A DNA stretch of 11,039 nucleotides. It comes from an uncultured Actinomycetes bacterium (lineage in GTDB: Bacteria > Actinomycetota > Thermoleophilia > Solirubrobacterales > Thermoleophilaceae). The notes below the pieces were generated by a model. It was not told the DNA's origin and searched no databases. It was given only the letters and a program-made list of their open reading frames with translations. Of the stretch, positions 1 to 7,223 are shown piece after piece. Numbering within the stretch: position 1 is the first letter of the stretch; each line of letters begins with the position of its first letter. Made by a program: the position numbers and the translations under genes. The stretch covers positions 1-11,039 of the forward strand of contig CAMLNW010000071.1 of NCBI GenBank assembly GCA_946481495.1, in the 5' to 3' direction.

Positions 1-2000
1 TGATCGTCCCCGACCCGTCGCTGTCGCTGAGCGAGGGCGCGATCCTGCCGTGGTCGACGAGCGCCTCGAACTACTACGACCAGATGACCCAGGCGATCGC
101 CGAGAAGTGGGAGGTCGATCTCGACACCCCCTGGGAGGAGCTCGACGAGGAGGTTCGCGACACCTTCCTCTACGGCACCAACGGCGACAAGATCTACGTC
201 TCGTACAAGAACCGCTATGGCCGCAAGCGGTCGTACATGACCCGCTTCGAGGGGATCGTCAACAACCTCGAGCGGCGTTACAAGGAGACGGACTCCGAGT
301 GGTCGCGCGAGAAGATCGAGGAGTACATGTCGGTCCGCCCGTGCCCGGCCTGTCACGGGGCGCGGCTGCGGCCGGAGAGCCTGGCGGTCAAGGTCGGCGG
401 CATCGGCATCCATCAGCTCACCGCGATGTCCGCGCGGCGGTCGATCGAGTGGTTCGAGGAGCTGGGGCTGACCGAGACCGAGCGCCAGATCGCGCGGCTG
501 ATCCTGCGCGAGATCGACGAGCGGCTGCGCTTCCTCGACAACGTCGGCGTCGGCTACCTGTCGCTCGAGCGCTCGGCGGCCACGCTGTCCGGCGGCGAGG
601 CGCAGCGGATCCGCCTGGCGACGCAGATCGGGTCGAGCCTCGTCGGCGTGCTCTACATCCTCGACGAGCCGTCGATCGGGCTGCACCAGCGAGACAACGA
701 GCGGCTGATCGCGACGCTGCAACGGCTGCGCGACCTCGGCAACACGGTGATCGTCGTCGAGCACGACGAGGGCACGATGCTGGCGGCGGACCATCTCGTC
801 GACCTCGGCCCCGGCGCCGGCGAGCACGGCGGCGAGCTGGTCGCGCAGGGGACGCCGAAGCAGGTGATGAAGGTCAGGAAGTCGGCGACCGGCCAGTTCC
901 TGTCCGGCGCACGGTCGATCCCGCTGCCCGAGCAGCGGCGAGCGCCGACGGGCGAGATCACGATCCAGGGGGCGTCGCAGCACAACCTGCGCGACATCGA
1001 CGTGGCGATCCCGCTCGGCGTGTTCTGCTGCGTGACGGGGGTGTCCGGCTCGGGCAAGTCGACGCTCGTCAACGAGGTGCTGCACAAGGCGGTGTCGAAC
1101 CGGCTGCACCGCACCAAGAAGCGGCCGGGCGCGCACCGCGGCATCGGCGGCCTCGACGCGGTCGACAAGATCATCAACATCGACCAGTCGCCGATCGGGC
1201 GCACGCCGCGCTCGAACCCGGCCACCTACACCGGCCTGTTCGACTCGATCCGCGACCTCTTCTCCAAGACCCAGGAGGCGCGGGCGCGCGGCTACAAGCC
1301 GGGCCGCTTCTCCTTCAACGTGAAGGGCGGCCGCTGCGAGGTCTGTCGCGGCGACGGCCAGATCAAGATCGAGATGCACTTCCTGCCTGACGTCTACGTG
1401 CCTTGCGAGCAGTGCGACGGCCGCCGCTACAACCGCGAGACGCTCGAGGTCCGCTTCAAGGGCAAGACGATCGCCGACGTGCTCGCCATGCCGGTCGAGG
1501 ACGCGCTCGACTTCTTCCAGCACATCCCGAAGATCAAGCGCCGCCTGCAGGCGCTGCACGACGTCGGGCTCGACTACATCCGTCTCGGCCAGCCGGCGAC
1601 GACGCTGTCCGGCGGCGAGGCCCAGCGCGTCAAGCTGGCGACCGAGCTGGCGAAGGTCGCGACCGGCCGGACGCTCTACATCCTCGACGAGCCGACGACC
1701 GGTCTCCACTTCGCCGACGTCGAGCGGCTGCTCGAGATGCTGCAGCGGTTGGTCGACAACGGCAACACCGTCGTCGTGATCGAGCACAACCTCGACGTCA
1801 TCAAAACCTCGGACCGGATCGTCGACATGGGGCCCGAAGGCGGCGAGGAGGGCGGCCTCGTCGTTGCCAGCGGCACGCCCGAGCAGGTCGCCGGCACCGC
1901 AGGGTCATACACCGGCCGCTTCCTCGCCGAGATCGTCGAGCCAGTGGCAGCGCCGAAGAAGCGACGGCCGCCGCGCCCGAAGGTCGCGACGGCCGCCTGA
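1..2000 (+). CDS. uvrA: UvrA, excinuclease ABC subunit A, C-terminal part (5' end outside window)
   Basis: DNA-damage-recognition ATPase of nucleotide excision repair; it works as a dimer with UvrB in the cytoplasm. The first complete codon is at position 3, giving 665 residues of a family of about 940-980, so roughly the first 290-300 residues (first Walker A and first zinc finger) lie off the left edge. Visible in order: the CPAC.G.RL segment near 340-365; the first ABC signature LSGGE at 585-599 with Walker [11 protein letters not shown] from 657; the second Walker [10 protein letters not shown] at 1038-1064; the [19 protein letters not shown] block; the C-terminal zinc module with Cys codons at 1335, 1344, 1404 and 1413; the second LSGGE at 1605-1619; and Walker [11 protein letters not shown] from 1680. 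No catalytic element in the visible part is missing. It ends in a short basic, Pro-rich tail (KKRRPPRPK). It converges on the next minus-strand gene with 8 bases between stop codons. Confidence 0.98.
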   Translation, partial: IVPDPSLSLSEGAILPWSTSASNYYDQMTQAIAEKWEVDLDTPWEELDEEVRDTFLYGTNGDKIYVSYKNRYGRKRSYMTRFEGIVNNLERRYKETDSEWSREKIEEYMSVRPCPACHGARLRPESLAVKVGGIGIHQLTAMSARRSIEWFEELGLTETERQIARLILREIDERLRFLDNVGVGYLSLERSAATLSGGEAQRIRLATQIGSSLVGVLYILDEPSIGLHQRDNERLIATLQRLRDLGNTVIVVEHDEGTMLAADHLVDLGPGAGEHGGELVAQGTPKQVMKVRKSATGQFLSGARSIPLPEQRRAPTGEITIQGASQHNLRDIDVAIPLGVFCCVTGVSGSGKSTLVNEVLHKAVSNRLHRTKKRPGAHRGIGGLDAVDKIINIDQSPIGRTPRSNPATYTGLFDSIRDLFSKTQEARARGYKPGRFSFNVKGGRCEVCRGDGQIKIEMHFLPDVYVPCEQCDGRRYNRETLEVRFKGKTIADVLAMPVEDALDFFQHIPKIKRRLQALHDVGLDYIRLGQPATTLSGGEAQRVKLATELAKVATGRTLYILDEPTTGLHFADVERLLEMLQRLVDNGNTVVVIEHNLDVIKTSDRIVDMGPEGGEEGGLVVASGTPEQVAGTAGSYTGRFLAEIVEPVAAPKKRRPPRPKVATAA

Positions 2001-2008
2001 CGAGCGGT

Positions 2009-2599
2009 CTAAGGCGCGGCGCAGATCGCGTAGGCATACATGCGGGCGTTTGCGCCCGAGGTGTTGAGGCCGGAGACGTGCCACTCGCCCGGCGTCTCGC
2101 CCTCGCCGATCGGGTCGTCGCCGGACGTTGCGGGTCCGCTGTCGGACACCGTGCCGTCGAGCACGTAGGAGGTCGGCGGAACCGCGTTGTTGACCCAGCC
2201 GCCACCGCCGCCGATCAGCTTCTCGCCGGCGTTGCAGGTCGCTCCTGCCTCTCCGAGCGCGCCGTTGCCGGCAGTGTTCGCGAGGAACGTCCGGTAGGTG
2301 ATGTTCGTCGCGGCGTTCTGCCCTGCGGGGCCGGCCGGACCAGTGGGGCCCTGGAGCAGGGTGCCGGCCTTGAAATCGGACTTGTCGAGCGAGCCGGCCT
2401 TCACCTTGGAGCCGGTGACGGCGCTGCCCTTGATCTTCGCGCCGGTGATCGTCTTGTTCTTGAGCTTCTTGCCGGCGATCGTCTTGTTCTTGATGTCGGC
2501 GCCGTTGATCGTCGCGGCGGCGTAGCCGACACCGCCGAGGGCGACGAAGAGCGCAAGCACGGAGATGACTAGCGCGGGAGAGGGTCGCGAGTAGCGCAA
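2009..2599 (-). CDS. Secreted-type pentapeptide-periodic protein with collagen-like tract (family member 1)
   Basis: Function unknown; 196 residues. I chose the TTG start at 2599 because a full AGGAGG lies 8 bases upstream (plus-strand 2608-2613). Residues 6-29 form a signal-peptide or signal-anchor segment, RPSPA then ALFVALGGVGYAA, with a possible signal peptidase I site after GYA. From residue 31 to 81 an aliphatic or aromatic residue occurs at every fifth position (31, 36, 41 ... 81), with Lys/Asn/Gly/Thr between, as in ADIKN KTIAG KKLKN KTITG. This resembles a Lys-rich version of the pentapeptide-repeat solenoid. Residues 84-93 are collagen-like, GPTGPAGPAG. The C-terminal domain has a CNAGEKLIGGGGG motif, a later EWHVSGLN stretch and ends AYAICAAP. 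I recognise this C.AG....GGG ... A.C pattern from actinobacterial secreted proteins but cannot name a domain. Only two Cys are present, both in this domain. Probably exported and perhaps surface-associated (inference). Confidence 0.85.
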   Translation of the reverse strand: MRYSRPSPALVISVLALFVALGGVGYAAATINGADIKNKTIAGKKLKNKTITGAKIKGSAVTGSKVKAGSLDKSDFKAGTLLQGPTGPAGPAGQNAATNITYRTFLANTAGNGALGEAGATCNAGEKLIGGGGGWVNNAVPPTSYVLDGTVSDSGPATSGDDPIGEGETPGEWHVSGLNTSGANARMYAYAICAAP

Positions 2600-2600
2600 G

Positions 2601-2655
2601 GGAGGATCCTCCTGGGACGGTTTGTCGGCCTCTTTGCGAGGCCCTGGCGGCCGAC
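2601..2655 (-). promoter_or_regulatory. 5' leader of family member 1: Shine-Dalgarno inside a palindrome, plus upstream hairpin
   Basis: On the minus strand AGGAGG lies 8 bases before the TTG start and decides that start. It sits in the perfect 12-bp palindrome GGAGGATCCTCC (2601-2612). A little further upstream GGCCTC and GAGGCC (2627-2632 with 2638-2643) form a 6-bp stem with loop GCAAA as read on the minus strand. Nested with it is a 7-bp repeat pair (2624-2630 with 2649-2655), so two mutually exclusive foldings are possible. The sequence features are certain; a regulatory role is only inferred. Confidence 0.45.
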
Positions 2656-2715
2656 CCTAACGCTCGATTTGCCCGCTCAGAAGACGATTTTGGCAGCGCA
2701 ACCGGTAGCGACGTC

Positions 2716-2744
2716 GGCCGCGATGGCGCTTGGCCATCGCGGCC
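2716..2744 (-). terminator. Perfect 12-bp hairpin downstream of family member 2, candidate terminator without U-tract
   Basis: Positions 2716-2727 are perfectly complementary to 2733-2744, with the 5-base loop 2728-2732. It lies 25 bases past the stop codon of the minus-strand gene 2770-3453, the usual place for a terminator hairpin. No run of T follows on either strand, so it would be a U-less terminator, as often suggested for GC-rich actinobacteria, or a 3'-end stabilising structure. The stem is certain; the function is inferred. Confidence 0.5.
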
Positions 2745-2769
2745 TCCGTCGAGCCGATTCGAGCGTTGC

Positions 2770-3453
2770 TCAGCTCGTGTAGAGCAGCCCGCCGAAGCGG
2801 CACTTGTTGGCCTGGCCGAGCACGCTCACCCCGGCGTATAGCTCCTGGCCGAGGATCTCGGTGTTGTCGGGGGCGATCGCGGCGCCCGCGGCCTCCTGAT
2901 CGAAGGCCGGGGTCCCGGTCGGCGCCTGGGCCGCGACCAGCGCGACCGTCTCGCCGATGTTGAACGCCGTGTCCTTGGTCGCTCCGTCGACCGCCGCGTT
3001 GTTCTGGTTCGTCTGGATGACGATCTCGGCGATCTGATCGGCGACGTCGGTGCGGCAGCGCGCGGTCAGCGTGAACGGCCCGACCGTGGCGACGGCCTTC
3101 GACTGGTTGTTGTCGAGGAAGAACGGCTCGACGCGCACGCCCTCCGCGCCGGCGAGCGCGTCGGAGTCCTGCGCGCTCTTGACCTGCTTGAACTTCGAGG
3201 CGTCGAGGACCTGCTCCTTGACGGCGTTGTAGCCGACCGAGTCCTTGATCATCAGCGTGCCCTTCAGGGCTCGACCTTTCAGATCCGCTTGGGTCAGTGA
3301 GCGGTTCTTGACGTCGGAGCCCGTCAGCGAGCCGTTGACCACGCTCGCGCCGGTTATCGAGAGGGCATAGGCGGAGCCGCCGAGAGCGGCGAACAGTGCG
3401 ATTGCCGCGACCACGAGCGCAGGGCTCGGCCGCCGGCGCAGGATGCGCTTCAT
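2770..3453 (-). CDS. Secreted-type pentapeptide-periodic protein (family member 2)
   Basis: Function unknown; 227 residues. The frame stays open upstream to 3813, but the ATG at 3453 is the clear start: AGGAGG lies 9 bases upstream (plus-strand 3463-3468), and the protein then begins MKRILRRRPSPAL, giving a basic n-region followed by the hydrophobic segment ALFAALGGSAYA shared with the other members. From residue 33 to about 68 hydrophobic residues recur every fifth position, in units such as SITGA, SVVNG, SLTGS, DVKNR and SLTQA. There is no collagen-like tract. The remaining ~155 residues form a C-terminal domain unlike those of the other three genes, containing EPFFLDNNQSKAV, FTLTARC and a final NKCRFGG. 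It has exactly two Cys, suggesting one disulfide in the exported form. It is divergent from the acyltransferase gene, with 131 bases between, and a strong hairpin lies just past its stop. Confidence 0.85.
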   Translation of the reverse strand: MKRILRRRPSPALVVAAIALFAALGGSAYALSITGASVVNGSLTGSDVKNRSLTQADLKGRALKGTLMIKDSVGYNAVKEQVLDASKFKQVKSAQDSDALAGAEGVRVEPFFLDNNQSKAVATVGPFTLTARCRTDVADQIAEIVIQTNQNNAAVDGATKDTAFNIGETVALVAAQAPTGTPAFDQEAAGAAIAPDNTEILGQELYAGVSVLGQANKCRFGGLLYTS

Positions 3454-3584
3454 GGAGTACTGCCTCCTGGCTTCGGGTTCGGTTTGCCGGCGGCGGGACG
3501 TGCTGCTGCCGCCGGTGTCGTTCCTGACCCCAGAACACGACGGCAACTCAAGGTTGCGGTCTGTGCTCTGCCAAGCTGCCCGGC

Positions 3585-4153
3585 GTGGACCTAGAGGCGG
3601 CGCAGACCTGGTGGCGCAAGTGGCGCTGGTACGAGCGCGACTCGCTGCCGTGGCGGAGGTTGGCGATCCATCGCGAGTTGGCGCGGCGCGGGGCGTTCGC
3701 GCGCTGGCCGATTCAGGGCGAGGTGCTCGAGCTGCTGCGGGACGGGCGGCTCGAAGTGGGGGAGGGCACGCTGTTCGAGCCGAACGTCTGGCTGACGGCG
3801 CCCGATCCGGCACGGATCACGATCGGCGCGGGGACCTTCTTGAACATGGGCGTGATGGTCGCGGCGGTCGAGCTGGTCGAGATCGGTGACCACTGCATGT
3901 TCGCCAATGGCTGCTTCGTCACCGACGGGGCTCACCGCTTCGACGATCCCGACAAGCCCGTCCCACGACAAAAGGGCCGACGCGGATCGGCGACAATGTC
4001 TGGTGCGGGGCGAACGTCGTGATCACGAGTGGTGTGACGATCGGAGAGCGGGCGGTGATCGGCGCGAACAGCGTCGTCACGAGCGACATCCCGCCCAGAA
4101 CGATCGTGGCCGGAGCACCCGCGAAGGTGCTCCGGCCGATCGAGTACGGCTAG
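3585..4153 (+). pseudogene. Left-handed beta-helix (hexapeptide) acyltransferase, disrupted by a frameshift near 3965-3972
   Basis: The family transfers acetyl or other acyl groups from CoA; here the acceptor is unknown. The start is GTG at 3585, with no convincing Shine-Dalgarno. The first ~128 codons give an N-terminal helical region (WWRKWRWYERDSLPW) and hexapeptide coils (ITIGAGTFLNMG, VEIGDHCMFANGCFV), followed by a His in DGAHRFDDP (His codon at 3933) where the catalytic His of this class usually lies. Beyond PVP the original frame runs into unrelated sequence and stops at 4022. The -1 frame, however, encodes KGPTRIGDNVWCGANVVI, the coils VTIGERAVIGANSVV, then PPRTIVAGAPAKVLRPIEYG and the TAG at 4151-4153: a complete, well-conserved end. 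The join lies around 3965-3972. It may be a true pseudogene, a sequencing or assembly error, or (less likely) programmed slippage. If whole, the protein would be about 190 residues. Confidence 0.8.
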
Positions 4154-4177
4154 TCGCGGTCAGCAGATGACCGTGAC
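4153..4177. terminator. Hairpin at the convergent junction, candidate bidirectional terminator
   Basis: Positions 4153-4162 pair with 4168-4177 around a 5-base loop. The inner 6 bp (CGGTCA/TGACCG) are perfect, and the stem extends to 10 bp with one G-T pair (4156/4174). It begins at the last base of the acyltransferase TAG and covers the stop codon of the opposing gene, so it could end transcripts from both sides. There is no T-tract. The role is inferred from position. Confidence 0.35.
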
Positions 4178-4702
4178 GTGGAACGGCGCATCAGTGATCG
4201 TTCCGGTCGTCGTGCGGGTGCGCACGTCGATCGTGTCGGGGCCGGTGGTCGACAAGCCCACCTGGGCGAGGCCGGCGCCCGCGACGCCCGTATCGGGCTG
4301 GTTCTTGTTGGCGATCCAGGCGCAGCCGCTGACGTCACGGTTGAACTGGACGCGGATCCCGGTTGCCTCGGCCACCGACACTACGCCCTTGCCACGCACC
4401 AGCGATGCGTTGCCCGCGCCGGCGGAGTCGGTCACGACCGCGAATAGGCTCGAGGCGTCACCGGACGGTCCGGGGATTCCCTGCGGGCCCTGCTGACCAC
4501 GCAGCGAGTCGCGGGTGCTCTTCTTGATGTCCTTCGCGGCGATCGTGCCGTTCTTGATGTCGACGCCCTTGACCGAGTTGTTCTTGATCTGGGCTGAGCC
4601 GATCGTCGCGGCGGCGTAGGAGACGCCACCGAGGGCGACGAACAGGGCGACCATCGCGAGCAGCGAGGCCGGGTTTGCATGCTTTCTGATCCTGTGGAAC
4701 AT
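4160..4702 (-). CDS. Secreted-type pentapeptide-periodic protein with collagen-like tract (family member 3)
   Basis: Function unknown; 180 residues. The ATG at 4702 is chosen over an in-frame upstream start at 4735 because AGGAGG (plus-strand 4708-4713) lies 5 bases before it and the product then starts with a short basic n-region, MFHRIRKHANPAS. The hydrophobic segment ALFVALGGVSYAAATI matches the other members. Hydrophobic residues follow at 34, 39, 44, 49, 54 and 59, in units like GSAQI KNNSV KGVDI. Residues 72-81 are collagen-like, GPQGIPGPSG. The C-terminal domain (GKGVVSVAEATGIRVQFNRDVSGCAWIAN ... FHVTVIC in abbreviated form) aligns by eye with that of the gene at 8562-9095, including both Cys positions. 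It lies 94 bases downstream of the uracil-DNA glycosylase on the same strand and may be partly co-transcribed with it. A secreted or cell-surface location is inferred. Confidence 0.85.
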   Translation of the reverse strand: MFHRIRKHANPASLLAMVALFVALGGVSYAAATIGSAQIKNNSVKGVDIKNGTIAAKDIKKSTRDSLRGQQGPQGIPGPSGDASSLFAVVTDSAGAGNASLVRGKGVVSVAEATGIRVQFNRDVSGCAWIANKNQPDTGVAGAGLAQVGLSTTGPDTIDVRTRTTTGTITDAPFHVTVIC

Positions 4703-4796
4703 TTCGACCTCCTGGTCGGATGGTGTGATTGACACCCGTCCAACCGGGGAGGTCGTGGCGAATTACGCGACCTTCGAGATTCTTCGCGGCGGCTGC

Positions 4797-5471
4797 TCAG
4801 CCGAAGAGGTCGAGCTGGTCGGGCGGCGGTTCCGCGGCCGGCTCGGGGTCTGCGACTGGTTCGGGCGCGGCTGGCTCCTGTGGCGGAGGGCCGGCGGCTA
4901 GCAACGCCGGCAGCTTCTTGAAGTCTTCGCGTAGCTGCTCCTTGACGCTCGGCGTGCGCAGACCCGCGGCGGGGTGGTAGATCGGGAAGATCTGGACTGT
5001 CCGCTGGCCGAGCGTGTGGACCTGGGGAACGCCATGGACGCGGCTGATCCCGGTTGGCAGACCGGTCAGCAGCTTCGTCGCGAAGTTGCCGAGCGTGCAG
5101 ATCACCGTCGGCTCGATCAGCTCGACCTGACGGAACAGGTAGGGCTTGCACGCCTCGATCTCGTCCGGCTGGGGATCGCGGTTGCCGGGCGGTCGCGACT
5201 TCAGGACGTTGGCGATGAAGACGTCGTCGCGCGCGAGGCCATTCTCGGCCAGCAGCTCGTTGAGCAGGTTGCCGGCTCGACCGACGAACGGGATCCCTTG
5301 GAGATCCTCCTGCTGACCCGGCGCCTCACCGACGAACATCAGGTCGGCGTTGGCGTTCCCGGCACCGAACACGGCCTGGGTGCGGGTGGCATACAGCGGG
5401 CAGCGCTCGCACGTGCGCACCTCTTTGTAGAGCTCGACAAGCTGCTCGCGCCTCTGCTCTGCCGTCGCCAT
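4797..5471 (-). CDS. Type-4 (iron-sulfur) uracil-DNA glycosylase with C-terminal clamp-binding-like tail
   Basis: Removes uracil from DNA to start base-excision repair. The 224-residue product has the four Cys expected to hold the 4Fe-4S cluster of family-4 UDGs (C21, C24, C108, C125), motif 1 GEAPGQQED at 48-56, GIPFVGRAGNLL after it, the N-V-L-K-S-R-P-P-G-N-R segment near 88-98, and the C-terminal active-site motif HPAAGLR from His166. The catalytic core ends near residue 191. A Pro/Ala/Glu-rich, probably disordered tail follows (about 192-217) and ends in DQLDLFG. QLDLF matches the known bacterial beta-clamp-binding consensus QL(S/D)LF. The ATG at 5471 has no good Shine-Dalgarno; the gene may be leaderless. 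It is divergent from the pantothenate operon with 109 bases between. The family assignment is firm. Activity on related substrates cannot be judged from sequence. Confidence 0.95.
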   Translation of the reverse strand: MATAEQRREQLVELYKEVRTCERCPLYATRTQAVFGAGNANADLMFVGEAPGQQEDLQGIPFVGRAGNLLNELLAENGLARDDVFIANVLKSRPPGNRDPQPDEIEACKPYLFRQVELIEPTVICTLGNFATKLLTGLPTGISRVHGVPQVHTLGQRTVQIFPIYHPAAGLRTPSVKEQLREDFKKLPALLAAGPPPQEPAAPEPVADPEPAAEPPPDQLDLFG

Positions 5472-5476
5472 CGGCG

Positions 5477-5487
5477 ATTAGCCTAAT
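5477..5487 (-). promoter_or_regulatory. AT-rich dyad with -10-like TAGGCT just before the UDG start
   Basis: The dyad ATTAG-C-CTAAT (5477-5487) is an AT-rich island in GC-rich sequence. Read on the minus strand it contains TAGGCT (5480-5485), matching the TANNNT form of a -10 element. That hexamer ends 8 bases before the ATG, so transcription would begin at or next to the start codon, giving a leaderless mRNA; this fits the absence of a Shine-Dalgarno. I found no convincing -35 box. The dyad could instead be an operator. Confidence 0.35.
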
Positions 5488-5580
5488 GAGCAAGGAGCGA
5501 CTACCATTTGTCACGGCCGTTACCCGCTTGGGAACGGACCGCGATCAGACCGACCGGTACCCGTAGGGACTGGAACGGAA

Positions 5581-6354
5581 TTGTCACCCACCAAACCCCC
5601 GAGCCACGCCATCTCGAGCGTGGCGATCGTCGGCGCCGGCCGGCTCGGCTCCGCGTTGGCGCGTGGCCTGGAGGCCGCTGGAATCGACGTCGAGGGTCCG
5701 CTGGGCCGCTCGGTCGCCCCACGGAGCGAGATCGTGCTGCTCTGCGTCCCGGATGGCGAGATCGCGGGAGCCGCTGAGGCGGTCGGTGCAGACGCCAAGC
5801 GCTTCCTGGGACACATGAGCGGCGCGACGCCGCTTATAGCGCTAGCGGCTGGGGGAGGCGAGGCGTTCGGCCTCCACCCATTGCAGACGTTTGCCGGAGG
5901 CGAGGGCCCGGACGCGTTCGACGGCGTTGGCGCCGCGATCGCCGGCGCGACACCGGAGGCGCTCGCCGTCGCGCGCGAGCTCGCGCTGCGACTCGGCATG
6001 ACGCCGATCGAGATCTCCGACTCCGAGCGGGCCGCCTACCACGCCGCCGCTTCGATCGCCTCGAACTTCCTTGTCACGCTCCAGGCCGCCGCCGAGCAGC
6101 TCGCGGCTGGGGCAGGGATCGCGCCGGCCGACGCGCGCACGCTGCTGGCGCCGCTGGTGCGCGCCACGGTCGACAACTGGGCGGAGCGTGGCCCGCACGC
6201 GGCGCTGACCGGCCCGGTGGCGCGGGGAGACGGCGCGACCGTCGCCCGCCAGCGCGACGCCGTCGAGCACCACGCGCCAGAGCTGTTGCCGCTGTTCGAC
6301 GAGCTGGTCGCCCGCACGGCGGCTGTCGCCGGCCGCGAGGCGGTGGTCGCATGA
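5581..6354 (+). CDS. Rossmann-like / DUF2520 NAD(P)-dependent oxidoreductase, candidate ketopantoate reductase
   Basis: 257 residues. The N-terminal Rossmann fold has the dinucleotide-binding loop VGAGRLGSA at 17-25, then IVLLCVPDGEI at the fourth strand. The C-terminal helical DUF2520-type domain shows FGLHPLQTF, the AYHAAASIASNFLVTL helix and LTGPVARGD, all typical of this family. The TTG at 5581 is the first usable start after an in-frame stop at 5563 and leaves 13 residues before the first strand; the Shine-Dalgarno is weak (GGAACGGA). The only other start would be a GTG at the strand itself, which seems too short. Its stop overlaps the panC ATG (ATGA), so the two are translationally coupled. 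The operon otherwise has panC, panD and panB but no recognisable panE, making ketopantoate to pantoate reduction the likely reaction (inference). Family assignment is strong; substrate is unproven. Confidence 0.88.
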   Translation: MSPTKPPSHAISSVAIVGAGRLGSALARGLEAAGIDVEGPLGRSVAPRSEIVLLCVPDGEIAGAAEAVGADAKRFLGHMSGATPLIALAAGGGEAFGLHPLQTFAGGEGPDAFDGVGAAIAGATPEALAVARELALRLGMTPIEISDSERAAYHAAASIASNFLVTLQAAAEQLAAGAGIAPADARTLLAPLVRATVDNWAERGPHAALTGPVARGDGATVARQRDAVEHHAPELLPLFDELVARTAAVAGREAVVA

Positions 6355-7223
6355 GGACCGTGCGCACGATCGCCGAGCTGCGTGCCGCGCTCGCCGCGCG
6401 CCGCGCCGAAGGCCAGACGATCGGCCTCGTGCCGACGATGGGCGCCTTCCACGATGGCCACCTCGCGCTGATGCGTACCGCGCGCGAGGCCTGCGACTGC
6501 GTCGTCGTCTCGCTGTTCGTCAACCCGACGCAGTTCGGGCCGAGCGAGGACCTCGACGCCTATCCGCGCGACGAGGCGCGCGACGCCGAGCTGGCCGCCG
6601 GCGCCGGCGTCGACCTGCTGTTCGCGCCGCCGGTCACCGAGGTCTATCCGGACGGCTACGCGACGACCGTCAGCGTCGGCGGCGTCAGCGAGGTGCTCTG
6701 CGGCGACCCCGAGCGGCGCGGCCACGGCCACTTCGACGGCGTTACCACGGTCGTCGCAAAGCTCTTCAACATCGTGGCGCCCGACGTCGCGTTCTTCGGC
6801 CAGAAGGACGCCCAGCAGGTCGTCGTGATCGAGCGGATGGTCCGCGACCTCGATATCCCCGTGCGGATCGAGCGTGTCGCGACCGTTCGCGAGCCCGACG
6901 GCCTCGCGCTCAGCTCGCGCAACGCTTACCTCGAGCCCGCCGAGCGCGACCGCGCGACGGCGCTGCACCGTGCGCTCGCCGTCGCTGAGCGGACCGTCGT
7001 CGCCGGCGACACCGATGCCGCCGCCGTGCTCGCCGCCGCTCGCGGTGAGCTCGCGGCCGCTGGCATCGAGCCGGAGTACCTGGAGCTGCGCTCGGCGACC
7101 GACCTGTCGCCCGCCGAGCGCGTCAACGGCTCGACCCTGCTTGCCGTGGCCGCCCGCTTTGGGCGCGCCCGCCTGATCGACAACACCCTCCTCACCTCCC
7201 GACAAGGAGTCCTCCCCAGATGA
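6351..7223 (+). CDS. panC: Pantothenate synthetase (pantoate--beta-alanine ligase)
   Basis: Joins pantoate and beta-alanine with ATP, through a pantoyl-adenylate, to form pantothenate in the cytoplasm. The 290 residues match the usual family length. Visible motifs: [11 protein letters not shown] at 27-37 with the nucleotide-binding HxGH-type His34/His37; [15 protein letters not shown] from 54, including the pantoate-contacting Gln61; [12 protein letters not shown] in the middle; and LSSRNAYL, the KMSKS-like loop of this nucleotidyltransferase superfamily. The start ATG overlaps the upstream TGA (ATGA), and the stop overlaps the panD ATG in the same way, so it is an internal operon gene. Nothing odd was seen. 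Confidence 0.98.
   Translation: MRTVRTIAELRAALAARRAEGQTIGLVPTMGAFHDGHLALMRTAREACDCVVVSLFVNPTQFGPSEDLDAYPRDEARDAELAAGAGVDLLFAPPVTEVYPDGYATTVSVGGVSEVLCGDPERRGHGHFDGVTTVVAKLFNIVAPDVAFFGQKDAQQVVVIERMVRDLDIPVRIERVATVREPDGLALSSRNAYLEPAERDRATALHRALAVAERTVVAGDTDAAAVLAAARGELAAAGIEPEYLELRSATDLSPAERVNGSTLLAVAARFGRARLIDNTLLTSRQGVLPR

Noticed and set aside
653..1225. Long minus-strand open frames opposite uvrA, and similar shadows opposite panC, panB and tsaB
   Set aside because: Their products are Arg/Pro/Ala-rich with no recognisable domain, and the opposite strand encodes fully conserved proteins; such frames are expected in GC-rich DNA.
3487..3515. Inverted repeat CCGGCGGC / GCCGCCGG with 13-base spacer in the divergent intergenic region 3454-3584
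   Set aside because: Low-complexity GC repeat with a large loop; this is easily produced by base composition, and no other signal supports an operator or terminator.
2657..3538. Minus-strand 293-codon frame overlapping the 2770-3453 gene
   Set aside because: Product is Arg-rich low-complexity sequence; the overlapping frame has a signal-like segment, repeats and a strong Shine-Dalgarno.
3454..3813. N-terminal extension of the 2770 gene back to 3813
   Set aside because: The extension is Arg/Ala/Pro-rich, overlaps the acyltransferase start on the other strand, and the ATG at 3453 has an ideal ribosome-binding site followed by the family's signal segment.
3966..3975. Programmed -1 frameshifting site in the acyltransferase gene
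   Set aside because: The codons CAA AAG do not form a proper X XXY YYZ slippery heptamer, since the CAA tRNA would re-pair poorly; no downstream pseudoknot was evident. A deletion or sequence error fits better.
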